Source: Megamerina dolium (Eukaryota; Arthropoda; Insecta; Diptera; Megamerinidae). Taken from it: 64,000 nucleotides of DNA. Shown in pieces: positions 47,566-61,811 of this stretch. The notes below the pieces were generated by a model that did no database searches, had not been told where the DNA came from, and saw only the letters and a list, made by a program, of their open reading frames with translations. Location: assembly GCA_963854835.1 (NCBI GenBank), contig OY978525.1, forward strand, positions 27,117,253 through 27,181,252. Reading direction: 5' to 3'. The first letter of the stretch is position 1. Every line of letters begins with the position of its first letter. The position numbers were made by a program, and so were the translations under genes.

Positions 47566-48598
47566 TTGAATTAGTTTTAAAGCATTTTCGTTCGATGGCG
47601 TAACTTGTTGATTTTCTATCGGACCATACTATAACTACATATATTCATTTTAAAGCGTCATTATTGGGTTTTCTTTTTCAGTGTCCGTCATTTCATAACA
47701 GTGTATATAACAACAACTTGAAAACTTTTACTTTTCAAGTTTAATTCAAAGATAATTGCCGCTGAGTCATCGATTGTTGAGATTGGAAACTTACAACGAA
47801 CATTGTATATCGATTAAAATGTATTAGTACTGAATTCGTCGTTTTAAAAGTGGTGATTTTGACATCGATGACAGAGAGCTTTCGGGCCAACCAAAAAGTT
47901 TCTAGATGAAGAATTGATGGCTTTATTGGATGGACGAAGATTAATGTCAAACGCCTATAAAATTGGCAACATCATTAGTGGCTGATGAAACAAGCATTCC
48001 AAAGCGTTTAAAAGCCATGGGAATGACTCAAAAGCAATGAAATTGGGTCGCATATGATTCAAAGCCGAGAGATGTTAAACTCGTCAGAGCGATTGCCAAC
48101 CATCAACATCAACGGCAATGCGGAATATTCATGATGTCAAGCTTATGTTCCATATTTGGTGGAGTAGTTCGGTGTTGTTTATTTTGAGCTGCTAAAACCG
48201 AATGAAACAATGTCCGGTGGCCTTTATCAAACACAATTGATATGGAAAAACGGCCAAGTAATTTTGCAACAAAACAATGCTCGTCCATATGTTGCTGAAG
48301 TCGTTCAAACATACTTAGCAACGCTGAAATGCGCAGATATTGCTCCTTCCAATTATCACTTGTTCCGATCGATGACGCACGGCTTCGAAGAACAGCGCTT
48401 CCATACTTACGAAGAAGCCAAAATTGGGTCGTTTCATGGATTGCCTCAAGACATGTCGACCCTCTCCGACGCGTAATCCATATGCTGCCAGACAGGTGGG
48501 AAAAGACGTAGCTAACGATGGAAAATACTTTGAATTTATTTTGTTACATAAAGAAAGACTTAAAACAGAAAAATAAAATCCCTCAAAACTAATTCAAA
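47566..48598 (+). mobile_element. Degraded mariner with visible TIRs
   Basis: Left end TTGAATTAGTTTTAAAGC (from 47566) and right end, complemented, TTTGAATTAGTTTTGAGG (to about 48597) are inverted copies. The interior of about 1 kb holds a broken transposase. A clean TA duplication could not be decided because the ends are slightly decayed. Confidence 0.8.
47700..48530 (+). pseudogene. Mariner transposase pseudogene
   Basis: Pieces in several frames: FKSGDFDIDDRE near 47850, a VADETSIPKRLKAMGMTQKQ block near 47970-48040, WKNGQVILQQNNARPYVAEV (48245-48300) containing the second catalytic position (Asn where Asp is expected: QNNARP versus QDNARP), then PSNYHLFRSMTHGFEEQRFH (48346-48405) and a final LPDRWEKT near 48485-48510. 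The third Asp region is altered and the first is missing. Multiple stops. This subfamily differs from the other mariner relics in the window. Confidence 0.85.
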
Positions 48599-49249
48599 GC
48601 ACAATACATAGCTATCCATAGTTATTTCTTATTTACTATTTTGTACTATGAAAGAAAGTACACTGATGATATCTCTAAGATACAACATACTGAAAACGAG
48701 AATCCTGTCCTTTCTAAGGTTGGTCAGTAGTAAAGAAAGCGTTCGATGTTGCTTTTCTTTCCTACCAAATTTGCATTGTATTATTACACATTGCTAGTTT
48801 CTTCATTTAAAGACTTAATAAATTGAATGAAGAATGCAAAAACGATGTGTTTATTCACAAATTTTTAAGCTCTTATTCAAAAGTAGATTCTTGATTGTTA
48901 ACTAATGTAGTAGCTTGCCAAGTTCGTCTCTTGTCAGTTCTAATCACAATTATTAGTGATGCAATCGTATAAGCTCACGCAATGAACTCTCTGCACCCTG
49001 TTTATTGGAAAAATTGTTCCCCTAATTCATTGATTCTCAAGGCATTAGATAAGGCACATTTTCTTTAGTTTTTTAACTTTTTATTGAGAAAAGTCTTTCT
49101 TTCTAAAACTATTTTTTTGAGAATTTTATGTGTTTTTCGCACTCCGTTGGGCTCTCTTCTGTAATATACGATTCCGTAGTTCCGTGAGAAAGTATTCATT
49201 ACTTCTGCTAGATCTTGTAAGCTCTAAGACGGTATTTTTTTTTTTAGAA
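48599..49249. other. AT-rich spacer
   Basis: No gene recognised. Confidence 0.5.
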
Positions 49250-49760
49250 TGTACAGATCCAACAGATCCCAGTATAATTGCGCCTTGGGAGTTTTATCTG
49301 AGGTAGTGGTAATTGCAGTGGTACTCTACGCTTAGTGCGTAGAGTACCACTTAAGTAGAGAGTTCTGCTGAGGCGGACGACTGATTCATTAGGCGCGACC
49401 AGGTGGCACTGGTCAAGGTTTGACCAGTGCCAGACCAGAAATTCTCATCTTATAAGTAGGGTTTGGTATTCCAGTTAGGCATAGAGGAAGGAATTGAATT
49501 TGTATTATATTGTATTTTAAAATTGTAAGAAGAAAGAAAGAAAGGATAATAAAGAAAATAAAACAAAGTTGTAGTAGTTCCATTTGTACCGAGCCGAACA
49601 CTCTTCTAGTGTCGGTGAATTGATTGTCAATAGGCAATCGTGTGGAATTCGGTCCTCCTCCTACAACAAAAGTTTTACGCTGCTCTCTTGTTCGACCCTG
49701 GCAGACTGAGTAATACCTCAGCTGGAAACAAATGGCACGCGTTACAATATATTGAAGAAA
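49250..49760. repeat. LTR-like dispersed repeat, copy 2
   Basis: Inverted counterpart of 21610-22010. It carries two strong perfect inverted repeats: AGTGGTACTCTACGC with its complement (15-bp arms, 5-nt loop, 49317-49351) and GGCACTGGTCAA with TTGACCAGTGCC near 49411-49436. A T-rich/A-rich centre contains AATAAAGAAAATAAAAC. Class uncertain (LTR, or 3' end of another retroelement). Confidence 0.6.
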
Positions 49761-51072
49761 GTAATTACCCTAGGTGCTCAGCCAAATTATGCCCATTGCA
49801 TCAAAAGAGAGATAATATTATATAATTGCTATATCTCGGCAACGAAAAATAATACATGGTTTGGAGGGACGACATAATATGTAAGACGATGCAATTGTAA
49901 CGCATGCTTCTGGACCGACGTAATGAAGTGAAAGCCCATAATGGCAAGTTCACCTGAAGTTCGATAATTCAATTTAAATTTAGCTAGAAAATTTATAAAA
50001 TAATATATATTTTAATAATTTTGAAATTGAAATTTTGTTTTATATATTTTCTTCATTACCAATGTTTCTACTTACAATTTATATGGTCATGTATACATGT
50101 ATATGGGCACAAATTAAATTAAATTTGAAAATTTTTTACTTTTATGTAATTTCTTTTTATTTATTTGCTTCAATTAAATTTGTTCTTTTATAAAATACGA
50201 ACATATGTATGTGCATAATTGTAACAATAATATAGGAGAAACACAGCAAAAACAACAACAATAACAACCACAACAATGTAACGCAGTATAACAATTATAA
50301 ATAAATTAACAAGCTGATTTTAGTTGTAGCTTTAGAATACTCGTATTTATATATACAATATGTAATGCTATTTTCGGCCGAAAGCAACAGTAAAAAAGAA
50401 GAAGAAGAAAAAATAGCAAGCAAAATATAACTTAGCTATATTCGACTGATGGCGGGTGGTAACAGGCCGGCATAAGAGTCAATGGAAGTGATATAAGAGA
50501 GGTAGCTGGTTTAAATGTATGTAGAGAGTGTTTGTTTGGTTTGGTTTGGTTTAGTGATGAAAACTTAATTAAAACACTTGCAACGCCAATTCATAAAACC
50601 ACAGTACAAAAGAAAAAGCAGCAGCAGCAATATTTACTATACACATAAACAAATATATTACACTTGTCTCTACGTACATTTAATCAACTAAAAACAAACA
50701 AACAAGCACATTACCATACCATCAGAGGAAGCCTTTACAGTGGAGAAATAAAGTTGTATGTACTCGTAGACAAAAACATAGCCGCTGGCTGGCTGAATGA
50801 CTGGAAGTTGGCTGGTTGGATGGCTTACTTGCTTTACTTATGCTCGAGTTGGTCTTTTGTGTGATCTCTTACGTTTATCATACATGTATGTATGTTGGCA
50901 TACTCGATTCATTGTATGATATGTTGTTGTGTGTGTAAATGAGAGTGCATGTGTAAAATAGTCTTTAAATTTTCTCTCAGCAAACTTCCTTGAAAAGTTT
51001 TACTCAAGCGTAAATAAATTTTATGCTATTTGTTGTACGAACTTGTGTGTGTGTGTTAGTATATTTTAAATG
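49761..51072. other. AT-rich spacer
   Basis: Includes (GGTTT)n near 50530-50552 and A-rich runs. No gene supported. Confidence 0.5.
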
Positions 51073-51074
51073 TA

Positions 51075-51853
51075 CAGGGTGATTTTTTAGCAACTTTCTT
51101 TTTGACAACATTGTTTTTGGCGGAGGCTCAGCTATTTTCGTGTAACATGTTACTGTCAAACATGTTCAGTTGGGTCAATAATTTAACCATGAATCGACTT
51201 ACTAACGAACAACGCTTGCAGATTATTGAATTTTTTTATCAAAATTCATGCTCGGTTAAGAATGAATACGTGAACAATCAAAATTGCTGTATTTGGTGTG
51301 AAGAGCAGTCTGAAGCACTGCAAGAACTGCCAATGCATCCCGAAAAATGCACTGTTTGGTGTACTTTTACAAAGACGACGAAGGCAGGAGCGTTACTGTG
51401 AATGGCGAGCGCTACCGTGCTATGATTACAAACTTTCTTTTGCCCAAAATGGAGGAGCTAGACTTGGCTGGCATATGGTTTCAACAAGAAGAGTTTATTT
51501 CACGTTTGGGGCCGTCTAGATCGTGAGATTTAACGCCTTTTGACTATTTTTTGAAGGGCTATGTTAAGGCTCATGTCTATAGCGACAAGACCGCAACGGT
51601 TGACGCACTTGAAGCCAATATTGAAGAAATTATTCGTAAGATACCGGCCGATATGTTGGAGAGAGTATGCCAAAATTGGACTCAGCGTATGAACCATTTG
51701 AGGCGCAGCCGCGGTCAACTTTATATGAAACCATCTTTAAACATTGAATTTTATAGATCGTTCTATCGACTCAAATAAAAATTTCGTACATTTCTTTAAA
51801 TTTGATGTGTTGTTTTTTTAATCAAATCCGGAGGCTCTGAAAAAATCACCCTT
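51075..51853 (+). mobile_element. Internally deleted Tc1/mariner-superfamily element
   Basis: A 779-bp unit flanked by TA (51073-51074 and 51854-51855) with termini CAGGGTGATTTTTT and the inverted AAGGGTGATTTTTT. The TIR sequence differs from that of the 4634-5938 element, so this is a sister family. The interior is a doubly deleted transposase, making the copy non-autonomous. Confidence 0.88.
51189..51778 (+). pseudogene. Deleted transposase, sister of the 4748-5833 gene
   Basis: ATG at 51189 gives MNRLTNEQRLQIIEFFYQNS, matching the N-terminus of the intact transposase. Residue ~27 then jumps to YVNNQNCCIWCEEQ (YVNKQNCRIWGSEN in the intact protein), deleting most of the DNA-binding domain and the first catalytic Asp. 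After a frameshift, VTVNGERYRAMITNFLLPKM leads to IWFQQEEFISRLGPSRS, where the second Asp and about 30 residues are gone. A stop precedes DLTPFDYFLKGYVKAHVYSD, and the C-terminal helix region stays open to 51778. Confidence 0.9.
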
Positions 51854-51855
51854 TA

Positions 51856-52342
51856 TTTGTACATGCGACACGGACGACGCGTACACATCGAGCTGAGTGT
51901 TGATCCATGTAAGAGTATGCGTTGTGGTATTGACGTGAATTTTCCTTAGCCCAATTGCCTGATGTCGTTTTCTTTGCTTTCTTCTTATATAGGATATGTT
52001 TGTGTATGTGTGTTATAGTCTTGCCTTCAATGCATTAATGCTTTGCACTTGCACTTAAAAACAGATTGCAGAAGCCAAGAGTATCAGCACCATCACCATC
52101 ATCATCTACAACAATAATTGCCACGAACAACACGAACACAGTATATTGTACATATTGCTGAATGTGGCAAATAAGATTTTAGTTTTATACACATACAATA
52201 ATACATGCAAACTTGTTCACACACATTGATGCATACACTCGTGTAAGCATGCATGCAACAAATTAAAAACTTCAATATTTATTTGCGGTTCTATGTGAGT
52301 TCTGCAATAAAGGGGGTGATGAGGATGTCTTTCTTTTATTTG

Positions 52343-52375
<33 letters not shown>

Positions 52376-52659
52376 TATATATCTATATACACATAAAGAA
52401 AAATGTTTATTACATTTTGACTGATTTAGCTATTGTCGGAGATGAGCTTTTATGCTAGTAGTTGTTAACTACAGAGAATTTAAGCGAAATGGCAGAGATA
52501 AGGAAGATTTATTTTTATATTTTCTTTCCGCAAAATGTCAAAAAAAAGTGCATGACAGTATCGAAGTGAGATAATTTGGTTGTGTTATAGATTTTAAATT
52601 GAATTTTTCAAGCAATGAATTTATACTCCTTTAGTTAGAGATTCTCTAGTATTTCGCAA
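51856..52659. other. AT-rich spacer with (CA)n
   Basis: (CA)n at 52345-52373, (CAT/CAC)n near 52088-52106. No gene recognised. Confidence 0.55.
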
Positions 52660-53216
52660 TATTAGCTCCCATCTAAAGAGTGCTTAAGCAAACTCAGATT
52701 CGGTGTGACTCATTGAGTTAATTCAGTTCGACTTCTCCATCTTACCTCCTGAACTATCTCGAGCTTTGGCCAAAAAGAACAATATCTCATTGGGCGCTAA
52801 AAAAATAATGCTCTTAATTTTATAACAACATCAATTTTGTATGGAATCTCCCTAAGATGTTGGAGATTAGTTTGTTAAGAGAAAATATTAAGAAATATTG
52901 AGGAAAAAATGTAAATGGCTCTAGTGAAGATGGCTGGGCAATAAAATGGTTCTTTGCAGATTTTCAGGAACTTTTAAGCATATTTTGTAGGGGAGTCACC
53001 CTTAGGATTAAAGATAGGGATTAAGTACATTCAAGAAAAATGATGGAAATTAATAATTAATGAAAGTCGGACACATATTTGAATCCTCTGGGAGAACCTA
53101 GAGCTGCATTAATAAAACATATATATATTTTGCATGAAAACTTGTCCAAGGAGTAGCGATAGGGAGTAAGCATGTTCAGAAAAAGATTAAATATTGAGTG
53201 GTAAAAATTATTAGGA
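52660..53216 (-). repeat. Family 2 repeat array, left segment
   Basis: Repeated boxes TGTAGGGGAGTCACCCTTAG near 52986, GGAGTAGCGATAGGGAGTAAG near 53152 and GAGAACCTAGAGCTGCATTA near 53091 match 11150-11700. The array continues after the SINE and after element B, so both insertions are younger. Confidence 0.65.
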
Positions 53217-53548
53217 TGTGGGTGATGTAGCTCAGTGGTTAGTGCGTTGGCCTTCTGATCTGTAGATCGTGGGTCCAAACTCCGGCTGAATCATACATTT
53301 TATACCCACGACAAGCAATTAGCAATTCATCCGGCAGTAACAATTTGCCATGGAAAAGCTTCTAAAATAACTCTGTGACAAATCTCAGTAAAGTTGTTGT
53401 CACAAGGTTTCTGCCGTTCGGAACCGGCTAAAATAGATAATACTGTCTAATACTGTCCAAAATTTAACACGCACAACAGTACTTGAAGAGAAGCTCGGCC
53501 GAAGAGTCCTTCGGGACTTATAAGTGCCATATATTTATTTCTTTTTTT
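53217..53548 (+). mobile_element. tRNA-derived SINE, copy 1
   Basis: About 332 bp. The 5' head GTGGGTGATGTAGCTCAGTG contains an A box (53228-53239), with a mutated B box about 30 bases later, then a shared body (GCCGTTCGGAACCGGCTAAA, GAAGAGAAGCTCGGCC) and a T-rich tail. It is flanked by the exact 10-bp duplication ATTATTAGGA (53207-53216 and 53549-53558). An internal pol III promoter is expected; it encodes no protein. Confidence 0.9.
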
Positions 53549-53618
53549 ATTATTAGGAGTCGGTGATTTCCTTCCCACCCTCAAGAAGCGGTGGAAAGGA
53601 AATGTATATAATACATAT

Positions 53619-55570
<1,952 letters not shown>

Positions 55571-56260
55571 GAATTAGAGTACCTCTAGTTTGTTGGAAGA
55601 GGGTGGTAACTACGTTCAGAAAAAAAGATGTGGAGAAAAAAAAAACAAATGGGGGTCAGTCATACATTTCATTGATCTAGATGGGATTGCTGTGCGATTA
55701 TGGAGATATTTGTGAATTTTTAGATGCTTTTACGTTCATTATGCAGGGGAGTTTCCCTGTTCGGAATGTTCAACGAAAAAATGTTACGTGAAGTGAAATT
55801 TATTGAGAAACATTAATTTTGTAGGACATACCCCCTAAGGGTTAGTTATTTTGGTGGGTATATTCACAAAAAATATTAAATATTAAAAATAAATGAAAAT
55901 CGATCATATATTTTAACCACCTAGAGACATTTTGAGAGCGGTGAGAGCGAAATTTATACAAAGTAAATTTTGTTTATTTTGTAACACATCTAAGGTGCAG
56001 AGATTTAGGGAAAGTATGTTCACAAAAACTGTTAACTGTAAAACTGCATTTTACCTCACTAATGGAACTTTCAAAGCGGTGGCAGAGAAATTTTAGTTAA
56101 AAATATTAATCCCCCTAAAGGGTAGATATAGAATGTTTAGAACAAAATTAAGGAGCAAAATATTAATAGCCATAAGTCAGGCATTTTACCGATCCAGGGG
56201 CGATTCTGGGTATTTCACATTTTTAGTTCAACTTTCATCATTTTTTTTTAAGATTGCTGC
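55571..56260 (-). repeat. Family 2 repeat array, right segment
   Basis: Boxes ATGCAGGGGAGTTTCCCTG (55740), ACCACCTAGAGACATTTTGA (55914), GAGCGGTGAGAGCGAAATTT (55934) and GATCCAGGGGCGATTCTGGG (56191) continue the array that precedes copy B. Confidence 0.65.
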
Positions 56261-56926
56261 CTAACCAAATTAAATTAACCCAATATTCGAATTTAGCAAC
56301 TCAAATATGAAGAGAAATATTTACCTCGTCTGCTGAAGAAGACATTTTTATTTTGGTTATATTTTTAATTTGTATTATATGTACAAAGAGAATAATAAAA
56401 CCAATTTTTAATCTTCTTTTTAAGCTTCCTTATAATTATTGTAATTTTCGTGAAGCCGTTCAAATGGTTTTTGTTAGGTGTAAGGATGTCCCATCCAAGA
56501 TCTTCATAATGCTCAAATTTTAATATAGATCACGTTTTGTACGTAAGAGCTCTTGCTATTTGCTCTTGTTGTTAAAAATCGATCACTGAAAGAAATTAGC
56601 TGATCAACAGCATATGGTATACGACTACTTTAAGTCCATCTAGACACCATTAGGGTCGAATAGAATCTCTCAATTTAGTTGGAAACCGACTATGAACTGC
56701 AATCGCCAACGACGAAACCATCGTCTTCACCTTTCTTTAGAACTGTAGAGATTAGGGAATGATTTGCTAGCGGAAGCTTTTTATATACACGTTGTGGGTC
56801 ACATTTATTTGTCTCTATTTTCAATAATTTCGATTGCATAAAATTATAAATAAAAATAATTAAATATCCATCGTGCATCAATACACAACATAAGCTGACT
56901 GAATACCAAAAGAAAAAAAAAAAAAA
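56261..56926. other. AT-rich spacer
   Basis: No gene or element recognised. Confidence 0.5.
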
Positions 56927-59239
56927 TCTCCTTACAGTCGGCTGGGGCCGACCAAATTATACCCTGCATATGTAGAGGTGGGTGCCGTAGCTCAGTGGTT
57001 AGTGTGTTCGCCTTCTGATCTGTAGGTCGTGGTTCAATACCCGGCTGATGCATAACAAATTTTATATCGAAAAGATTTTTCTTTCGAATGGTACCCACCT
57101 GTCGGCAAGCAATTGGCAATTCTTCCGACAGTAACAACTTGCCATGAAAAAGCTTCTAAAAAGAACTCTGTGACAAAGCTCAGAAAAAGTGATGTCACAA
57201 GTGTTCTGCCGTTCGGAACCGGCTAAAATAAGTAGGTCCATTCTAATACTGTCCAAAATTTAAGACGCACAACAGTAATAGAAGAGAAGCTCGGCCAATG
57301 AGCCCTTTGGGGCTTTAAGCGCCACATATTTATTATTTTTTTTTTTTATGTAGAGGTATATATAAAAAGTTTGCTCGTATATCCATCCTTTTCTTCCACT
57401 ACTTTGTATAGAACCTACATTAAGAAGCAGGCGTACCTCACCAATTATGGAGGATCAATTTCTGCCTATAATACTAAACTACATAGGTTGCAATGGGTTG
57501 ACCTAGGCGTATTAATTAGTAAGTTATGGGTGTTTTAATGTTTAAGATAAATCCGAGACTTTGTACTGAAGCTATATAAAAAGTGGGCGTGACGTATCTC
57601 TTTCTGGTATATCTAATTAATTTTTCAATACCAATCCACACCTTAAATTTGGTTGTCCTACGCTAAATGGTTTGTAAGTTATCGAGCTTAAAATTTTAGT
57701 TTAATTCCCTTGACTTTGTATGGGAGACCTATGAAGGAGTGTTCGTGGCACACTGATTTTCTGCCAGATTATTTCCGACTACGATGTTAATTTAAGTGTC
57801 AATTATGGTTATTCTAGACAGAAGATTGCCGAAGTTCCAGCAGTTTAAATTTAAAATTTGTATGGGGGCTACAATAAACAATGGGCGTGGTGCGCCCATT
57901 TTCTGTGAGCCTAGTTGCTCGTACAATACTAATCCATACCTTAAATCTCGTTGTCCTACGCTAAATGGTTTGTAAGTTATGGAGCTTAAAAGTTTTAGTT
58001 TAATTCCCTTGACTTTGTGTGGGAGACTCATGAAGCTATAGGCGTGGCACAGTGATTTTCTGCCAGATTATTTCCGACTACGATGTTAATTTAAGTGTCA
58101 ATTATGGTTATTCTAGACAGAAGATTGCCGAAGTTCCAGCTGTTTAAATTTAAAATTTGTATGGGGGCTACGATAAACAGTGGGCGTGGTGCGCCCATTT
58201 CCTGTGAGCCTAGTTGCTCGTACAATACTAATCCATACCTTAAATCTCGTTGTCCTATGCTAAATGGTTTGTAAGTTATGGAGCTTAAAAGTTTTAGTTT
58301 AATTCCCTTGACTTTGTATGGGAGACTCATGAAGGAGTGGGCGTGGCACACTGATTTTCTGCCAGATTTTTGCCGACTATGATATTAATTTAAGTGTCAA
58401 TTAGGGTTATTCTAGACAGAAGATTGCCGAAGTTACAGCTGTTTCAATTTAAAATTTGTATGGGGGCTACGATAAACAGTGGGCGTGGTGCGCCCATTTT
58501 CTGTGAGCCTAGTTGCTCGTACAATATTAATCCACACCTTAAATTTCGTTATTCTACGCTGAATAGTTTGCAAGTTATAACCGGTAACATTTTTTTAATT
58601 TCCGCAACTTTGTATGGGAAACCCAAAAAGGAGTGGGCGTGGCATACTGATTTTCTGCCATATTATTTCCGACTACCATGTTAATCTAAGTGTATATTAT
58701 GGTTATTCTGGACAGAAGATTGTAGAAGTTACAGCTGTTTCAATTTAAAAGAAGTACAGACACTTTGTATGAGAGCTACGCTAAAAAGTAGGCGTGGCTC
58801 AACCACTTTTGGCGAGGTTATATAGTAGTATAATGTCAGTCTATGTGCCAAATATTGTTGTGTCAAGTGGTATATTATGTGAGTTATAGCAAGTTAAAGA
58901 TTTTGAAAATTTCGAGGTTAGTCGCTTTGAATGCTTGGTGTGGGCGTGGTTATTGAGCGATCATGCCCAATATCAATCCCCTCCGTACCCTTGGATCATA
59001 GATTACTTGTGCCAAATTTCATCGAAATAGCTCAATATTTACTCAAGTTATCGTGCGAACCAACCAGGTGACAGACAGACGGACGGACGGACGGACGGAC
59101 GGACATCGTTAAATCGAAAATTTAATCGACGCTGATCACGAATATATATCTATGTCTATATCTCCGGAGATTCCTTCAAGTAGACACAAACATCTGACCG
59201 AAATGAATATACCATGCATATTGCATTATGCAGGGTATA
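56927..59239 (-). mobile_element. DINE-1/Helentron-like element, copy C, interrupted by a SINE
   Basis: Minus orientation: 3' end (AATCTCCTTACAGTCGGC hairpin) at 56927, 5' end (GCAGGGTATA) at 59239. The hairpin and TATACCCTGCATATGTAG are separated from the rest by the SINE at 56980-57346. The interior holds ~150-bp monomers with GTGGGCGTGG, CAGCTGTTT and TTTGTATGGG boxes and a (GGAC)n tract near 59075-59105. Confidence 0.82.
56980..57346 (+). mobile_element. tRNA-derived SINE, copy 2
   Basis: About 367 bp. A box TAGCTCAGTGGT (56988-56999) and canonical B box GGTTCAATACC (57031-57041) lie 31 bases apart. The body is shared with copies 1 and 3, and the tail is TATTATTTTT with a T-run. It is flanked by the exact 11-bp duplication TATGTAGAGGT (56969-56979, 57347-57357), proving insertion into element C. 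The overlapping minus-strand frame starting MLLSEELPIACRQ is a SINE shadow. Confidence 0.93.
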
Positions 59240-60834
59240 AAAAATCTCCTTACAGTCGGCTGGGGCCGACCAAACTATACCCTGCATATGTAGATTTATA
59301 TATAAAAAGTTTACTCGAATATCCAACTTTTCTTTTATTTCCACTTTTCGAGGAACAATTTTTGCATAAACTACTAATTTACACCCGAAATATGGTTGAC
59401 TTTGACGAAGTATAAGGATTTTAAGATAATTCCGAGGCTTAGTATGGGAGCTATATAAAAAGTGGGCGTGGCTTACCACTTTCTAGTAAATCCAATTAAT
59501 TTTTCAATGTTAATCCACACCTTAAATTTGGTGTCCTACGTTGAATAGTTTCTAAGTTATGGTGGTTAACATTTTTGTTTAATTTCCTCAACTTTGTATG
59601 GGAGCCCCAATAAGAAGTGGGCGTGGTACGCTGATTGCCAGATTATTCCCGACTACGATATTAATTTAAGTGTCAATTATGGTTATTGTAGACATAAGAT
59701 TGCCTAAGTTACAGCTGTTTCAATTTAAAATTTGTATGGGGGCTACGATAAACACTGGGCATGGTGCGCCCATTTTCTGTGAGCCTAGTTACTCGAACAA
59801 TACTAATCCATACCCTAAGTCTCGTTGTCCTAGGCTAAATGGTTTGTAAGCTATGGAGCTTAAAATTTTAGTTTAATTCACTCAACTTTGTATGGGAGAC
59901 CCATGAAGGAGTGGGCGTGGCACACTGATTTTCTGCCAGATTTTTGCCGACTACGATATTAATCTAAGTGTCTATTACGGTTATTCTAGACAGAAGATTG
60001 CCGAAGTTACAGCTGTTTCAATTTAAAATTTGTATGGGGGCTACGATAAGCACTGGGCGTGGTGCGCCCATTTTCTGTGAGCCTAGTTGCTCGTACAATA
60101 CTAATCCACACCTTAAATCTCGTTATTCTACGCTGAATAGTTTGCAAGTTATAACCGGTAACATTTTTTTTAATTTCCGCAACTTTGTATGGGAGACCCA
60201 AAAAGGAGTGGGCGTGGCACATTAATTTTCTGCCATATTATTTCTGACTGCCGTGTTAATCTAAGTGTCAATTATGGTTATTCTAGACAGAAGATTGTAG
60301 AAGTTACAGCAGTTTCAATTTAAAAGAAGTACAGACACTTTGTATGGGAGCTACGCTAGAAAGTAGGCGTGGCTCACCCACTTTTGGCGAGGTTATATAG
60401 TAGTATAATATAACTCTATGTGCAAAATATTGTTGTCCCAAGTGGTATATTATGTGAGTTATAGCAAGTTAAAAATTTTGAAAATTTCGAGGTTAGTCGC
60501 TTTGAATGCTTGGTGTGGGCGTGGTTATTGACCGATCATGCCCAATATCAATCCCCTCCGTACTCTTGGATCATAGATTACTTATGCCAAATTTCATCGA
60601 AATAGCTCAATATTTACTCAAGTTATCGTGCGAACCAGCCAGGTGACAGACAGACGGACGGACGGACGGACGGACGGACGGACGGACGGACGGACGGACA
60701 TTGTTAAATCGAAAATTTAATCGACGCTGATCACGAATATATATCCATGTCTATATCTCCGGAGATTCCTTCAAGTGGACACAAACATCTGACCGAAATG
60801 AATATACCATGCATATTGCATTATGCAGGGTATA
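59240..60834 (-). mobile_element. DINE-1/Helentron-like element, copy D
   Basis: Minus orientation, directly abutting copy C with no spacer: the 3' hairpin end of D (AATCTCCTTACAGTCGGC) follows the 5' end of C. Fewer monomers than A or C, a (GGAC)n tract at about 60652-60700, and the 5' terminus at 60834. About 1.6 kb, complete at both ends. Confidence 0.85.
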
Positions 60835-61547
60835 ATAACCACAATAAGTAAAGACTCGTTATAACCATAATCCAACATATTCTTATAATCAGATAAATGA
60901 CTGTACAGAAGTTTCTTTTCTATTCAACTTGAAGTCATACATATGTACTATCCATGGTAGGTAGTTATGTATCAATTTGATTTTCCACACAATTAAACAA
61001 CAAATAATGTTTATTCTTCAATAATCATTCGAGTTATTATAGCTCCGTTGTGTATTGTTGATTCTTCTTTGATTCTTGACTTTAGTCTAACATAGTACAG
61101 CTTTAGATATTGAAAGTTACCATTGTTAAACAACTTGTATAACTCGATCGAAATGCATTCTTATCCAGTATTTTAAATGCTTATGTACATACTTGTACAT
61201 ATGTATTTATGTATAAAATTGTTGCCTCAATGAACAGTGACAATTGTACTAGTTCATTGTAGTTGAGTTTTGCAGTTGTTGTTTTGTTATTGGTCAAATT
61301 GGTGTTGCTCATTTCTAGACAATAGTACAGTTATAAAGCAGTTTTGCTTTTAGAAAATGGTCTAGAAGAGATTTCATGAAACAGTTTAAATGAAAGAGCT
61401 ACCATTTATTATGCAATCATCTGGTAAGAAGCGTTTATTACATAATTTAAATTACCTATAATAATATAATTCAATAACATTTTCAAATTACTGTGACATA
61501 TTTTCAATTAAAATGTTTAATTTTGTCATTTTCGTCTCTCACAAATA
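60835..61547. other. AT-rich spacer
   Basis: No gene recognised. Confidence 0.5.
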
Positions 61548-61589
61548 CGAGGGTTGCCACTTAGAGTTTTTTTTTTAAAGTATGAAAAT

Positions 61590-61811
61590 GCATTTGGTTA
61601 TCATGAAAAATGGTTTTATTGTTTTTGAAAGTATTTTCCATGAAGGTTTATATACTTTTGCATGCGCTCAAAGCAATTGTCGAAGCACTTTTGCCATTCC
61701 GACTGAGACACCTTCAAAATATGGTTTTTGTTGGGTTTGGCTCGTCTTGGAAACAATCGATCCACACGGCCGATTGCTGTTTTGTTTCGGACTCATACGC
61801 ATATGTCCACG
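61590..61811 (-). pseudogene. Mariner transposase, downstream part
   Basis: The minus strand reads TWTYAYESETKQQSAVWIDC then FQDEPNPTKTIF, the segment right after the first catalytic Asp in mariner (..W-I-Y-x-Y-D-P-E-T-K..). It then runs into short text ending ..SEWQKCFDNCF. The rest of the C-terminal half, including the second and third Asp regions, is absent, so the copy was already deleted or was lost with the LINE insertion. Confidence 0.75.

Noticed and set aside
56988..57060. Possible functional tRNA gene (A and B boxes present)
   Set aside because: The same head occurs with a long shared body, T-rich tail and TSD, so it is a SINE; the cloverleaf is not well formed.
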